From: Chelonoidis abingdonii
Lineage: Eukaryota; Chordata; Testudines; Testudinidae
Direction of reading: 5' to 3'
Assembly (NCBI RefSeq): GCF_003597395.2
Contig: NC_133770.1
Coordinates: 15,341,397 to 15,405,396, forward strand
DNA: 64,000 nucleotides
Both the position numbers and the translations under genes were made by a program. Shown one piece after another: positions 1-11,900 of the stretch. Below the pieces are notes generated by a model. The model saw nothing but the letters and a program-made list of their open reading frames with translations. It had not been told where the DNA came from and did not search any database. Positions within the stretch are counted from its first letter, which is position 1; every line of letters starts with the position of its first letter.

Positions 1-1099
1 TGGCCTAGTATATCTTTTTTTGAGATGAGGAGACCACATCTCTATGCAGTATTCAAGGATGTGGGTGTAACCAATCGATATTATATAAGGGCAATAATTA
101 TATTCTACACTTCTTATTCTCTATCCCTTTATAATTCCTAACATCCCTGTTCGGCTTTTTTTGACCATTTCTGCACACGTGTGGACATCTTCAGAAACAC
201 TATCCACAGATGACTGCAAGCATCTCTTTCCTGATCAGTTGTAGCTAAAATAGCCCCCATCATATTTGTATGTATATGTTGGGGTTTTTTCCAATGTGCT
301 ATTACTTTACATTTATCCCCTTAAATTTCATTTGCCATTTTGTTGCCCATCACTTAGTTTTGGTGAGATCTTTTTGAAGTCTTCACAGTCTGCTTGGGTC
401 TTAACTATCTTGAGCAGTTTAGTAATCATCTGCAACTTTCCCACGCTCAGTTTTTATCCCTTTCTCCAAATCATTTATCAATAAGTGAATAGGATTGGTC
501 CTAGAACTGACCCTAGAGGAACACCACTAGTTACCCTTCTCCATTCTGAAATTTACCATTAATTTCCTAACCCTTTGTTCCCTGTCTTTTAAACCAGTTC
601 TCAATCCATGAAAAGACTTTCCCTGCTCATTCCATGACACACTTAATCTACGTAAGAGCCTTTGGTGAGGGACCTTGCAAAGCTATCTGGAAATCTAAGT
701 AACACTATGTCCCACCAGATCCCCCTGTCCACATGTTGTTTGACCTCTTCAAAGAACTCCTCTAAATAGATTAGTAAGACACTATTTTCCTTTACAGAAC
801 CCATGTGTGACTTTTGCCCAAAATGTATGTATTCTATGTATCTAACAATTTATTCTTTACTATTGTTTCAACAATTTTTCCCGGTACTTGGACATTAGAC
901 TTACGCGGTGTGTAATTGCCGGGTCACCTCTAGAGCCTTTTTTAAATATTGCTTTACCATTAGCTAATATTCCAGTCGTGTGGGTACAGAGGCCGATTAA
1001 AGACAGGTTACAAACGGCCTGGTTAATATTCCACAACCTTCACATTTGAGTCTTTCAGAACTCTTGGTGAATGCCATTTGCCAGTCCAGGAACTTGTTA
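1..1099 (-). mobile_element. Degenerate LINE (CR1/L3-like) reverse transcriptase region
   Basis: Read on the minus strand this stretch gives broken reverse-transcriptase pieces: an FKKGSRGDPA-like segment near 930, an L-EEFFEEV piece near 750, VADDY (the catalytic FADD block) near 430, and a KWQMKF-DKCKV piece near 330. Stops and frameshifts break every frame, so it is an old dead copy. It lies directly downstream, on the minus strand, of the much better preserved ORF1 at 1103-1969. The endonuclease and N-terminal RT that should separate them are missing, so this is either an internally deleted LINE or two LINEs joined. The family name rests on motif wording only. Confidence 0.75.
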
Positions 1100-1102
1100 A
1101 TG

Positions 1103-1969
1103 TTAGAGCAGTCTGGTTCCACTCTGGTTTAGGTGGAGCCCATCCTTCCTATATAGGCTCCCCCTATCCCAAAAGCTTCCCCAGTTCCTAATGAATCTAA
1201 ACCCCTCCTCTCTACACTGTTGTCTCATCCACGCATTGAGACTCTGAAGCTCTGCCTGCCTACCTGGCCCGGCGCGTGGAACTAGAAGCATTTCTGAGAA
1301 TGCCGCCATAGAGGTCCTGGATTTCAGTCTCTTTCCTAGCAGCCTAAATTTGGCCTCCAGGACGTCTCTCCCGCCTTTCCTTATGTCATTGGTACTTACA
1401 TGTACCATGACCACCAGCTCCTCTCCAGCACTACACATAAGTCTAACCAGATGCCTCGAGAGATCCGCAACCTTTGCACCAGGCAGACAAGTCACCATAC
1501 GGTTCTCTCGGTCATCACAAACCCAGCTATCTATGTTTCTAATGATCGAATCTCCCATTACTAACACCTGCCTTTTCCTAGTGGCTGGAGTTCCCTCCCC
1601 TGGAGAGGTAACGTTAGTGTGAGAGGATACCCTAACATCATCTGGAAGGAGGGTCCCAAGTATGGGAAGGTTTCCCTCTGCTCCTGTTGACTGCTCTGCT
1701 TCCCTGGGCCTTTCATCCTCCTCAACAGCACAGGGGCTGTCTGACCAGAGATGGGACAATTCTACAGTGTCCTGGAAAGCCTCATCAACATACCTTTCTG
1801 CCTCCCTTAGCTCCTCCAGTTCCGCCACCCTGGCCTCCAAAGTCCGTACGCGGTCGCTGAGGTCCAGGAGCTCCTTGCACTGAATGCACACACATGCCAC
1901 CTGCTCACAGGGCAGGTAATCATACATGCTGCACTCAGTGCAATAAACTGGATAGCCCCCACTCTGCAT
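1103..1969 (-). CDS. CR1 LINE ORF1 protein (coiled coil plus SGNH-esterase-like domain)
   Basis: A 288-residue open frame typical of CR1 ORF1. The N-terminus has paired cysteines (CTEC about residue 10, CVCIQC about 26) resembling the CR1 ORF1 zinc-binding region. A leucine/glutamate-rich coiled coil follows at about 35-65. The C-terminal half carries SGNH/GDSL-esterase blocks: GDSIIRN (about 140), LPGAKV, a VHVSTND block and a final DGLHLN that supplies the DxxH pair. Ser, Asp and His are therefore visible; the usual HVGTN block reads HVSTN, a Gly-to-Ser change that could impair the oxyanion hole. It is part of a retrotransposon, not a host gene. The frame is strikingly intact beside the wrecked RT to its left, which suggests a younger insertion. 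Confidence 0.85.
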   Translation of the reverse strand: MQSGGYPVYCTECSMYDYLPCEQVACVCIQCKELLDLSDRVRTLEARVAELEELREAERYVDEAFQDTVELSHLWSDSPCAVEEDERPREAEQSTGAEGNLPILGTLLPDDVRVSSHTNVTSPGEGTPATRKRQVLVMGDSIIRNIDSWVCDDRENRMVTCLPGAKVADLSRHLVRLMCSAGEELVVMVHVSTNDIRKGGRDVLEAKFRLLGKRLKSRTSMAAFSEMLLVPRAGPGRQAELQSLNAWMRQQCREEGFRFIRNWGSFWDRGSLYRKDGLHLNQSGTRLL

Positions 1970-3030
1970 CTAGGCTTCTGCCTACATGGTCTCCTAGTTA
2001 ATGAAAGGGTTTTGTTTAACTCAAAATGTTTTGACTGTAGTTTCCACACTCCCTTGTGAAACTCCATTAGCAGCCCCTGTTCGCAAAGCTCTCTGGTCGC
2101 TTGCGCACTGCTTTATAAAGCCCTGGCCTGCTTGAAAGCCCCGCCCACTGACTAAGGCTTCTAGCTTTCAAACCTTCCTTTGAAGCTCACAGCTTCCAAC
2201 TGCCAACAGGTCCAACTCCAGGCACCAGCCGAGCAAGCTTGCGTTGGGGCGGCAGATTCTACGAGGCAGCATTCCGCCCAAACCTAGGGCGGCACGGATG
2301 CTTTTTTTTTTGTTCCCTGCTCTGGCTGCCCTGTAGGGGGCAGTGGCATGGAGGAGGGGAGAGTCCTGCAGCAAACTCAGCAGGCAGCCCACATCCTTCC
2401 CTCCCCGCCGACCGGAGCAGTGCAGAGCCCTCCCGGCAGGTGACACGGCGGTCAGGGTCACATGACGAGCGCCCTACTGAAGTGCTGGCCACCTCACTTC
2501 TCTCTCTCCCCCTCCCCCTCCCTTCACTAGACCGGCGCGCACTCTGGAGCACAGGGAGTCCCCCTGCACCCTGGCTCCGGCTGCCCTGTTCTTGTTTTAT
2601 TTTTTCCCTCGCTTTGCCGACCACGCTGTTGTCCCGCCACTCTATTGTTTCCCCCCCACCCCTGCTTTGCCGGCTGCGTCGTTTTTGTTTTGTTCCCCCC
2701 CCCCCACGCTTTGCCACTCTGGCCGCTCCGTGTTTTTTTTTTTCCCCTTGCTTTGCCACTCTGGCCACCCCCCCCCTTTTTTTTTTTTGCTTGGGGCGGC
2801 AAAAAAGCCAGAGCCAGCCCTGCTACGAGCCACAGCACATGGGCCTTCAAACAAACAAACAGACAGACAAACACAAGCTCAGCACACAGCAAGTAACCCC
2901 CAAACACAAACAAACACACACTAGAGACAGTCACTTACCCAAGGGTGCTGTATTTGCTCCTCCATCACCTGGAGAACTCCCTTGTGAAACTCCCTGTTAG
3001 CAGCCCCTGTTCGCCTCGTCCATCTCTTTC
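1970..3030 (-). mobile_element. CR1 5' UTR-like sequence interrupted by a GC-rich element
   Basis: Upstream (minus strand) of the CR1 ORF1. A motif of about 45 bases (ACTCCCTTGTGAAACTCC followed by TTAGCAGCCCCTGTTCGC) occurs at about 2047-2092 and again at about 2965-3012, as expected for repeat units in a CR1 5' UTR. Between them sits the GC-rich insert described separately. The part at 2850-2960 is rich in CAAA/CAGA repeats. No independent gene is visible; the long overlapping open frames here are low-complexity artefacts of the homopolymer runs. Confidence 0.6.
2207..2822. mobile_element. GC-rich hAT-like non-autonomous element with internal T/C-run repeats
   Basis: The left part (CTCCAGGCACCAGCCGAGC, then TTGGGGCGGCAG) resembles the left end of the better-defined element at 30729-31053, and the right end closes with TGGGGCGGCAAAAAAGCCAG. 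At about 2590-2795 there are roughly four imperfect units of about 55 bp, each with a T-run, a C-run and GCTTTGCC. Homopolymer C runs reach about a dozen bases. I could not find matching 8-bp TSDs, so the borders are approximate. Confidence 0.5.
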
Positions 3031-3323
3031 TTCTCTGATTCTTTTAGAAAAGCCCAGTTATCCTTTTCACTGTCTTTTTTCTCACCTAGAACATTTCATT
3101 ATTGGATGTTAAGTGTGGCAAAAAGAGGCACACATAGCTCCCACATAGACTGTCATTGCAGTTATCCATGATTGATTCATCTTGTATAAGAGGTGTACAG
3201 CAATGAGATTTTCCTATGGAAAGAAGTAGATCATTCTGTAGCATAATTTTGTATGGATTATGTTCTGAAATTTTTAATTCCTTTTGCAGTCTCTTGACTT
3301 GAATGGGAGCAGGATCTGGCATA
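3031..3323. other. Unassigned sequence
   Basis: A minus-strand frame runs through this stretch, but its beginning includes a common reptile repeat phrase (AATGGGAGCAGGAT) and its ATG lies inside the adjacent MITE. No domain is recognisable and I do not support a gene. Confidence 0.4.
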
Positions 3324-3515
3324 TAGACCTCTACCTCGATATAATGCAACCCGATATAACATGAATTCAGATATAACACGATAAAGCAGTGCTCCAGAGG
3401 GGTGGGGCTGCGCACTCCAGTGGATCAAAGCAAGTTCGATATAATGCGGTTTCACCTATAACACAGTAAGATTTTTTGGCTCCTGAGGACAGCGTTATAT
3501 CGAGGTAGAGGTGTA
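3324..3515. mobile_element. MITE with Tigger/mariner-like terminal inverted repeats
   Basis: The left end reads TAGACCTCTACCTCGATATAA and the right end is its imperfect reverse complement, ending CGAGGTAGAGGTGTA. TA flanks both ends, as expected for the Tc1/mariner/pogo superfamily. It is only about 190 bp with no transposase, so it is a non-autonomous copy. GATATAA-like motifs recur inside. A right-end-like fragment of the same family occurs near 49389-49409. Confidence 0.75.
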
Positions 3516-3520
3516 TATAC

Positions 3521-3560
3521 GTGTCTCTCATATTATATCTGTCTCTAATATGAGAGACAC
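3521..3560. repeat. Perfect 15-bp inverted repeat (hairpin), 10-bp loop
   Basis: GTGTCTCTCATATTA at 3521-3535 is exactly complementary to 3546-3560, separated by TATCTGTCTC. It begins six bases after the MITE's right end. It could be a hairpin footprint or the remains of a further palindromic element. It is not followed by a T-run or any gene. Confidence 0.85.
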
Positions 3561-5440
3561 ATACTTAGACTGGAAAGACCAGCTGCATCTTAGCAACTAG
3601 CCCATAGTTACCTATTCAGTTGGGACTTATGTGATTCCCAAAATACATTCAGCTTAGAATACATAGGTGCAGTTGCAGTATCATTATTTGAGTTAGTTAC
3701 ACATTTAATTTTAAAACTACTATAAAATGGGGCACAGGTGAGAATTTCAAAGGGAGGGTTTTACTTGCAGGAAAAGTGTCTGGTGTGATCAGTGCTCAGA
3801 CTGAGTGAAAAATGAAACTACGATGTTTATGAGATAAGGAACTTATTGAGTGCTGTCCAACTCCCTCATATTAATACTTTTGCATTTGAGTGGGAGGAGA
3901 GTATACAGAATATATATTCATATAGTTCTAAATCAAAATATGCATGGGAACAAAATATTAGTTCAAATTAGACATATCGAGGAAGGAAACCTGCTTTTAT
4001 GGCTGGGTAATATAAAAGTGAAAAATAATTTATCTTCATTTAACGTAAACAGTATTCTCTCTTCCATTCGGAAATATAAAGTATCTGCTCCCTCTTCTTA
4101 CGTCGTCTTTTATTTCCCTAAATTTTCTATTCCTATTCCTCCTCCTCACCTGAGTTAGAGGGCTCTAACAGAAATGTTAATACAACTACAGCATTAATGA
4201 GGACAAGAAGATTTGACCTCCCTAGTTTTGAAATATGAGTTGGGTACTTTCTATACTGAGCCTCAGAGTCTTGGTTAAAATCTTTGAAATTGGGCTTTAT
4301 TCTCCTCTCACTTATATGAGCATGAATCAATATTAATCCATTTAATTAAATGAAGTTACACCATTGTAAAACTAGTGAAACTGAGGAGTGAATCAAGACC
4401 ATTCGTTTGTTAAGTGGAGGAGCCATTTTTTTCCTCTATTATACAATAGAGAATGAATAAAGCGTATAAATTAAATGTACAGAGCTTGACTCCCCACTCT
4501 TTTACTTTGGGATTATACTGATTTACACTTGAATTACATTGATTCACCACTAGGTTACTCCAGTTTCCCACCAATCTCACAGGTAGTCAAGTCAAATAGT
4601 GTTTCCTCTGCCCAGCCTTTCCTCACTTCATAGTAAGATCAAAATCCATCCACATTTTTATGAAAGTCAGATGTTGTCTACTGTGAGCTTGTTCTCTTCT
4701 CATGAAGATCACAGAGGCAGATAAAACTCTTACTTGAAGTTACTCCCGATAATTCCACCCAAGCAAGAGAGCAATCAGGCTGCTGTGTTTTACTTCTTCA
4801 TAAAAAGAAAGAAAGGAAAAAAAGCTCTACAATTTGGTTACACATTTTCCTGAGGGTGCTATTAGAATGGTTTCTTAGTAATGTGTGTGTTTTCATTTGA
4901 TTAAGTCAATAAATAAATCTTTCAAAGAGGAAACAGCCAATGGTTGATTATTGTCAGGGCAAACCCGTAGATGTACTTGGTAGTAGTGATGCTCACTTCC
5001 TGACTTGACTTTGAGTCACTACTGTAACTCAACATTGTTTAGTTAGACCACCCAGAGGAGAAAAATGGAACTTCTACTTAGGCAGATGATAAGCAATTTT
5101 TCCTGTTGTTTGAAATGTGCATTAGACCATTTAGCTGAAGATTACTGTATGTAACAGAATGGTTTCAATATATCCTTACAATGGAAGTAATTCCTGTTAT
5201 TCTGTAATACCAACTATCCATTTAAGAGTTTGGATTTTACATCAGTGCAATTTCTTATTTCATTCTCTGATTGAAGGAAATGAGAATCCTTTATACTAGC
5301 TCTTTATTTTGACAAAGATGCCAATTAACTACTTTATACAATTAGACTCTACTGTTATATGGACTGAAAAATGGCTTGAATTTTCCTCTTAAAGGAAAAC
5401 CACAATATAATATATTATAAAAGCTATTCTAGTCTCTGTA
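3561..5440. other. Unannotated intergenic DNA
   Basis: AT-rich sequence with no coding exon, RNA gene or clear repeat that I can support. The short open frames here show no family motif. Confidence 0.5.
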
Positions 5441-5843
5441 AAAACAATGAGGAGTCCTTGTGGCACCTTAGAGACTAACAAATTTATTTGGGCATAAGCT
5501 TTCATGGGCTAAAACCTACTTCGTTAGTTGCAAGGAGTGGAAAATACAATAGGCAGGTATAAATACACAGCACATGAAAAGATGAGAGTTACCTTACCAA
5601 GTTGGGGATCAGTGCTAATGAGCCAATTCAGTTAAGGTGGAAGTGCCCTGTTCTCAATGGTTGACAGGAAGTGGTGAATACCAAGGGAGGAAAAATCACT
5701 TTTCTAGTGCTGATGAGGCCAATGTAACCAAGGTGGCCCATTTCAAACAGTTGACAAGAAGGTGAGAGTATCAGCAGAGGTAAATTACAAAAAACTAGTT
5801 GTTGTTTTTGCTGATACAGACTAACACGGCTACCACTCTGAAA
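5441..5843 (-). mobile_element. SINE-like interspersed repeat with 13-bp target-site duplication
   Basis: The 403-bp unit is flanked by perfect direct repeats TCTAGTCTCTGTA at 5428-5440 and 5844-5856. Its ends read AACAATGAGGAGTCCTTGTG and CAGACTAACACGGCTACC, wording I associate with a very common turtle repeat. A long staggered TSD indicates insertion by LINE-type target-primed reverse transcription. A second, shorter copy in the opposite orientation lies at 25240-25359. No clear Pol III A/B boxes are visible, so I do not name a SINE family. Confidence 0.85.
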
Positions 5844-5927
5844 TCTAGTCTCTGTATAATTATAAATCACTGCAGATCACATAGGGCTATACTTTATCTG
5901 GGAATGAACCTCACGGCTTGAGCACAC

Positions 5928-6095
5928 AGATTTCTGGTGGTGTAGGGGTCATGCTCGCATGCTAAAAATAGCTATGTAGATGGTGCTTTGATGTTAGGTC
6001 TCGGGCTGGAGCTTGGGCTCTGAAACTGAGCAGCAGCAGCATGCATATAGCTATTTTTAGTGTGCTAGTATGAGCCCTGCTACTACAAGTCTGTG
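5928..6095. mobile_element. Foldback/MITE-like element with about 48-bp imperfect inverted arms
   Basis: The left arm (about 5928-5975) and right arm (about 6047-6095) are imperfect reverse complements. The core CTAAAAATAGCTAT occurs on the left and its complement at 6047-6060. About 70 bp rich in CAGCAG/GGGCT lies between. This resembles a short DNA-transposon-derived family frequent in reptile genomes. TSDs were not resolved. Confidence 0.6.
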
Positions 6096-9000
6096 GAGCT
6101 GGGGCTAGCAGGGTTACTCTCAGATGCAGTGATGACGTACTCTAAATGCTTTTGTAAATCATTCCCGAGCCTTTAAAATGGGTGAGGAATCCCCTTTTAA
6201 ATTAATGCTTATTATGCCAACCTTGACTTATGAGGGTTTCCCCATGGTACAGCAGCCCCGTTTCCCCCAAGGGGTAAGCAGAGTTCAGTGAGGAGGCTGG
6301 AAGTTGTGTGGTTAGACCGGATCCCTGCAATGTCAGGACACTATGTATTTTGGGTGGAAGCTCTGTGCCAGTTCTATGGGATTGAAGGCAACTCCCACTA
6401 CAACATTGAACAGAACAATAAGGTGGAACCTCTGTGATACCAGAATCACTGAGTTTTCTGTTTTCTACAAGGAATAACCCACTTGGGGGACAGTTTGATC
6501 CTTTATTTGCTTTGTTTTAAATGTGAATGAAACTTTGTTTGAAGAACGTTCTATTTCACTTAAACTACTGTGCTCTGATATGCCCACAGAAGTTGAAAAA
6601 TCCCATTTTTGCCAGATATCTCTCTTAGAAATTAGAAATGCTAGTGTTTGCAAGTAAGAAGCTCTTCATTTTTATTTTAAATTTAGGTATACCTGTTACA
6701 GTATCCAAGAGTTTTCTTGATTAAATATTATACAGTTCTACACTGAAAGCCTGAGATCTGTCAAAGAATTGTAAATGGAAATGTTGGACATAACAGTGGT
6801 AGAGAAAGAACATAGTATTGAAAAACTCCCATTTCTGAAAGTTACCTGAGAAACTATACCTTATATTTTAGTAAAACTTTCCACATATACCTCATCTCTC
6901 AAGTATTACAACCTCACCTTCCACATAAAGTCTAATTGCTCTAGTTATGACTACTATATCTCTGTGAGACAAAGAACATGACATAATTGTGATTTATTTC
7001 ATGATCAGAATGTTCACATCTTTCCAAGTATAGCTCATGCTAACCAATCCTACTGCATATCCTTAAAATGCATTTTATTGAAATAGAATTTACTATGATG
7101 TTTCTGGCTAATGTCTAGGCTATCTGGAAAGACTTGAAGTTTATCTTTAAGGATTTTGATACCACGTTTTTCAGGATTGGTTGCAAACACTTTCAGTGAG
7201 GTGCATGTCTAATTTGCTCTCACAATTAGTACAGTTGCATTCACAACTGTGGTAATTGCAGGTGCAGATCACTAGTTAGACACGGTTACCACAGTGATGA
7301 GAGTCATATAAAAACCTAGATAGGTAGTGTGTGCAGTTGATCCACTTAAGTGTAATTCCCCATTTTCTTATTATACCTACTCCTTGTTAGTTCTAAAATT
7401 AAATTGTAAATTCTTCATAGCAAGGACTTTCTATGCATACTACGAAGTGCCTAACTTGCTGTAAAAAATGTAGTACAACAGATAAACTGTATATACAACC
7501 ATCAGCAAACATAAGGAATTAAGTTGTCAGTTTAAAAAGAACTAGAAACTGGAATTCCTTGGTGCTAGAATAATAAATGCTTTTTAAAATCTCTTTTCAT
7601 TACCCCAAGGTTCTTGATGCATTAGGGAGGACAATAATTATGAGGCCTTTGAATCCAGTCATTTCAATTGAACATGTGGTTTTCTTGTAAATCACACTAT
7701 TTAACATGTAATAGGTGCTATCCTTTTTAGATGGTGAACAAATATAATATGTAACACTGAAATGTTTCTCTTATTTAAGTATTAATTTATCTTAGATTCA
7801 AATATCCATTAAGATCCATCCAATATTTACTTTGTCCATTTAGATTAAGCCATTTTCTATGCCCTATCCACTCTAAGGTATATTGCTTAGTCTTTTAGTG
7901 CTTTTGGATCATCTTTATGCATTTACACTCTGTACTCATTATTATTTTGCAAAGCCTATCCAAATGTTTTCTTTCCATAGTGGAAATCTTTTTTGCCACC
8001 TCTTGTTTTTGCAGGGATAAGTTTATTAAAGCAGCATTTACATTCTCCACATTTCAGTTTTCATTAACCCCAACATACATTTCCTGCTAGACTTGTTTCA
8101 ATGGTACATGCTTCCTCCCTTCAGTTACCATCACAATTATTTATTTGAGGTCTAAGATTCTTTTTTTTTTTTACACTGATGGAGGGGAGAAAAACAAGGT
8201 GGAAGTAGAGTGGGCGAGCATAGAAATAGGGAGTCAAAGTGCTCACACACCATAGTTGGGGATTCAAAAGATGAACTTGGATGAAACAAGTCAAGGTGGG
8301 AAAGGGTCAAATCAAAAGATCAGTTGCTGTTCATGATCTTCTCCTCCTAAATCTGGTGGATTTCCCATAGAGAACTGCATTGGAGTTAATTCTACAATAG
8401 GTACCATTAAATCTTGGTCCACACTTCTAATCCCTTTGGTGGATGGGACATAGGTGGACAGGGCATAAGTACAATGGAGAGAGAAGATGACGTAGTTCAT
8501 GGGGTGGCCTTGCTGCCAGGAGGTAGAGGAATGCCAGGAATTATTGCAGAAAGGAAAAAGTTGCCTGGAAATGGACCAGGGTTTTTCACATTTCCACCCT
8601 ACTTTTCACACAGATTCTGATGATCAGTGAAGGATTGTGGCTCACAGGCCTGAACTTTCCAGAAGACTTTAAATATCTCACCCTTTGAGAGGATCATGTG
8701 ACTCTCATTCTTTGAGGTGAAACCTATGGAGGGTTAAATGTTGCTTAGTTTCCGCCTTCTAATGGGTAGTTCCTAGGGATAGATAATTCAGCACCTAGTT
8801 TTTTCCTTCAAAATGTGCACAAATAGAGAGATACAGATGTAATGAAACATGATAAAGTATAGGTTATTTAAAAATGTATTGTAACATCTTTTAATTATTA
8901 AGAGCTAGCTTGTTTCTTTCAACACAGTCTTGAGAAAGGAGTGGTGGGTAATGTGCCCCACCCCAGAAGGATTCCTGGAATGCAGAGTGACTGAGATATG

Positions 9001-9289
9001 AATGTCTGAGTTTCTTGTGTTTCCCAGCTTGCATGGAGATGGTAGTAATTCTCTGCTGCCTATACCAGTAACAAATTCCAATACGCCTTCTCCAGCTCAG
9101 CAGCACTGACCTGGGAGGAGAGCGGGATGAAGCTTTGGCTATTCTTCAGTTCACTCCTTACCATCATGTGCAAGGGGATGGTAGTCAGCACACAGAGGCT
9201 GATTTTTTAAAGGTGTTTATGCACTTAAAGATGTGGATAGATGCCTAGTGGTATTTTCAAAAGTTTCTGAGTGCATAAATGGTATTTAT
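6096..9289. other. Unannotated intergenic DNA
   Basis: No coding exon, RNA gene or repeat border that I can support. A T-run lies at 8161-8172. The short open frames are isolated and carry no recognisable domain. Confidence 0.5.
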
Positions 9290-11160
9290 TTCAATGAAAC
9301 AAGGTGGCTGAGTTAATATCTTTTATTGGACCAAATTCTATCAGTGAGGGACAAGCTTTTGACCTTACACAGAGCTTTTCTTCAGATCTGGGAAAGTTAC
9401 TTATGGTATCACAGTTAAATAGAAGGTGGAATAGATGGGGGATAACATGTTGTAGGAGACTATTCAAGATGAAGTGGGAGTTAACATTTCTGCAGTCATA
9501 GAACAAAGGTTTAGGCAGTTATGAATTGTTGTAATGACCCATAAAACCAGTGTCTTAGTTGAATTCATGATTTTTAGTCTCTAACAAAGTTAAGAATTTA
9601 AGTTCTCAGGCTTGTCTTTTGAAGGTATTGTGTAGGTTGCCTTTGAGGATGAGGACAGAAAAAGCAGATATGGAGTGATCGCTTGTGAATAGCGTTCATC
9701 CATGGGTGATATTTTTGTCTTTTATTATTTTTCTGTCTGACTTCATTTGAGAGAGTAATGATAGTCTCATTTCACCCACATAGTAGTTGTTAGTGGGACA
9801 TTTAGTGCACTGGATGAGGTACACCACATGTTCTGATCAGCATGTGTAGGACCAATGGAGGGTTATTGATCACCATAGCAGTCGGGATATGTTGGCAGCT
9901 TTTGCATCTTGTTATGGCAGAGTCTGGTGCTGCTTTGAGTAGAGTGTCTGCGGGGAACTTGCTTATGATGATGAGCTTGGTGATGTAGGGGGTTGTTTGA
10001 AGGCCAGAAAAAAAAGAGGGGTTGAGAGAGTTTTTTTCCCCAAGATGTGGTTCTCATTGAATATGGGTTGTAATTGGTTAATGATACCTCATATGGGTTC
10101 AGCTGAGGGGTGGCAGGTTATAGTTTAGGGCAATGGTGGGCAACCTGTGACCCATCAGGCTAATCTGCTGGCAGACCGTGAGACAGTGTTTACATTGACC
10201 GGCTGCCCACAGGTCCCAGTGGCCGCGGTTCGCCCTTCCCAGCCAATAGGAGCTGCAGGAAGCGTCAGTCAGCACATCCCTGCAGCCTGTGCCACTTCCC
10301 GCAGTTCCCATTGGCCGGAAATGGTGACCTGCGGCCACTGGGAGCTGCGGGCAGCTGTGCCTGTGGATGGCCAATGTAAACACTCTCTCCTAGCCCGCTA
10401 GCAGGTTACCTCGATTGGCCACCTGCGGGCCACAGGTTGCCTGCCACTGGCTTAGGGTGTGCAGTTAGAGGGCTCTTTTTCCTCCTCTGTATTGAAGCAG
10501 GTTCTCTTGGGGTATTTGAGTAGCCCATTCGATGATGTGATCTACTTCTTTGATGGAGTGTCTTTGTTTCATAAAGGCAGTTTCCAATGTGTTAAGGCAT
10601 GTATCACAGACTTCTCCTCAGTGCATATTCTGTAATATATGGATGCCTGTCTGTAGATAACAGACTTTGTGGCTATTGGATGTGTGAATGCAAGTGCGAT
10701 GATCTATGGATTTCTTGTATATAGTTCTCTGTAAGGTTCCATTATTGAAGGTGATAGTAGCATCCAGGAAGTTGATGCTTGTGTGGAAGTGTTCTAGAGA
10801 GAGTTTGATGGTTGAGTGCTAGTTGGGGAAGCTGTGGTGGAAATCTATGAGGTCATCATCTTAAGTCATCTGTCCAGAGGATGAAAATATCGTCAGTGTA
10901 TCTCAGGTATAACACTTGTTTTGTGGTGCATTTGTCCAGAAATCCTTTCTTGAGGTGGTCCATGAAGAGGTTGGCATTTTGAGGAGCCATCCTAGTACAA
11001 CTGACCCTATTCATGGTTTGGACAAAGTGTGTGTTTGCTGTTGAATGTAAAATTGGTTTGGGTGAGGATGAAATGGGTGAGTTTTGGGAGCTACCATTAT
11101 ATAAGAATTGTGGATCTGGAGTATCATCATAATACACCTGTCTTAGCTGTTGTCACTGTC
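9290..11160 (-). mobile_element. Penelope-like retroelement relic (RT region), broken
   Basis: Minus-strand frames give Penelope-type RT pieces: RMAPQNANLFMDHL followed by LRYTDDIFILWTDD (the catalytic YxDD box) at 10856-11137. Next come a piece reading HTSINFLDATITFNNGTL and IYKKSIDHRTC (about 10650-10800), then decayed downstream sequence to about 9300. Stops and frameshifts show it is dead. The catalytic YTDD is kept. The element is split by the hAT MITE at 10131-10449. The left end (AGGTGGCTGAGTTAATATCTTTTATTGG) is a common end sequence in reptile genomes. Confidence 0.75.
10131..10449. mobile_element. Non-autonomous hAT element nested in the Penelope relic
   Basis: The left end CAATGGTGGGCAACCTGTG and right end CACAGGTTGCCTGCCACTG form terminal inverted repeats. 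The 8-bp flanks GTTTAGGG (10123-10130) and GCTTAGGG (10450-10457) match at 7 of 8 positions, which is diagnostic of hAT insertion. It is 319 bp, GC-rich, and has no transposase. Confidence 0.88.
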
Positions 11161-11900
11161 TCCTAAGTGGCCCATTCATCATCACCTCTCACACAAATCT
11201 TGCTGGTTTTGTGCAACAATGTGCTATATTAACAAAGAAGGACCAAACCATAAGCATCAGTGCCAGAAAACTAAGACTTAAAGAAGGAATGAAACAGAAT
11301 ATGTCGAAGCATGTTGCAAGGTTATGTTGGAAGCCCCAGGAGTTTTCTTCCCCACCTCTACAGAAGCTGCCAAAATAGCTATTCACAGTGGTAAATTGTG
11401 TCATTAGCCCTGACTGCCTGTAGTCCACAGCAGAACCAAGCACTGTCAGTGCCTTATCTGAAGAAGAAATCTTCCTTTTCCCTTAAAACATGTAGTAGTC
11501 TGGCCAATGCTGAAATAAGCCACTCTGGATGCATTGGACCTGGCCAACTACGGCTCAGGATAGAACCTTCCATTCCTGAGTGAGCTCATTGAGAAACAAG
11601 CCAAAAGTTGCCTCAAGCTCATCTTGCCAAAGCCAATATCCTATATCCGGCATAATACAGATTCAGGCCAGGACATTTATGACATAAAAAGTGAGGCGCT
11701 GATGGATAGTCTCTTGCTGATGATGGATTGAGGTCAGATCTCCCGTCTCATATTCTGTAGCCCAGTCTCCCACAATTCTGAAATGTATGGACTATTCCCC
11801 TCCTAGCTACAACTTCTAGAGGCAGCTCAAGGCAGTAGCAAAACCTGTGATAGCCATGTTCCATTCTGTGGTCTGCAATCAGATCTTCTGCCTCCACTGC
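11161..11900. other. Unassigned sequence between Penelope and DIRS relics
   Basis: No motif-bearing frame was found. Part of it may belong to the DIRS copy that starts somewhere before 12 kb, but I cannot place the boundary. Confidence 0.4.

Noticed and set aside
2239..3000. 253-codon open frame and several overlapping frames on both strands
   Set aside because: Low-complexity T/C runs and GC-rich repeat units avoid stops by composition; no domain, and six frames overlap.
3086..3415. 109-codon minus frame as a possible exon
   Set aside because: Starts inside the MITE and includes an old repeat phrase; no family motif or splice context.
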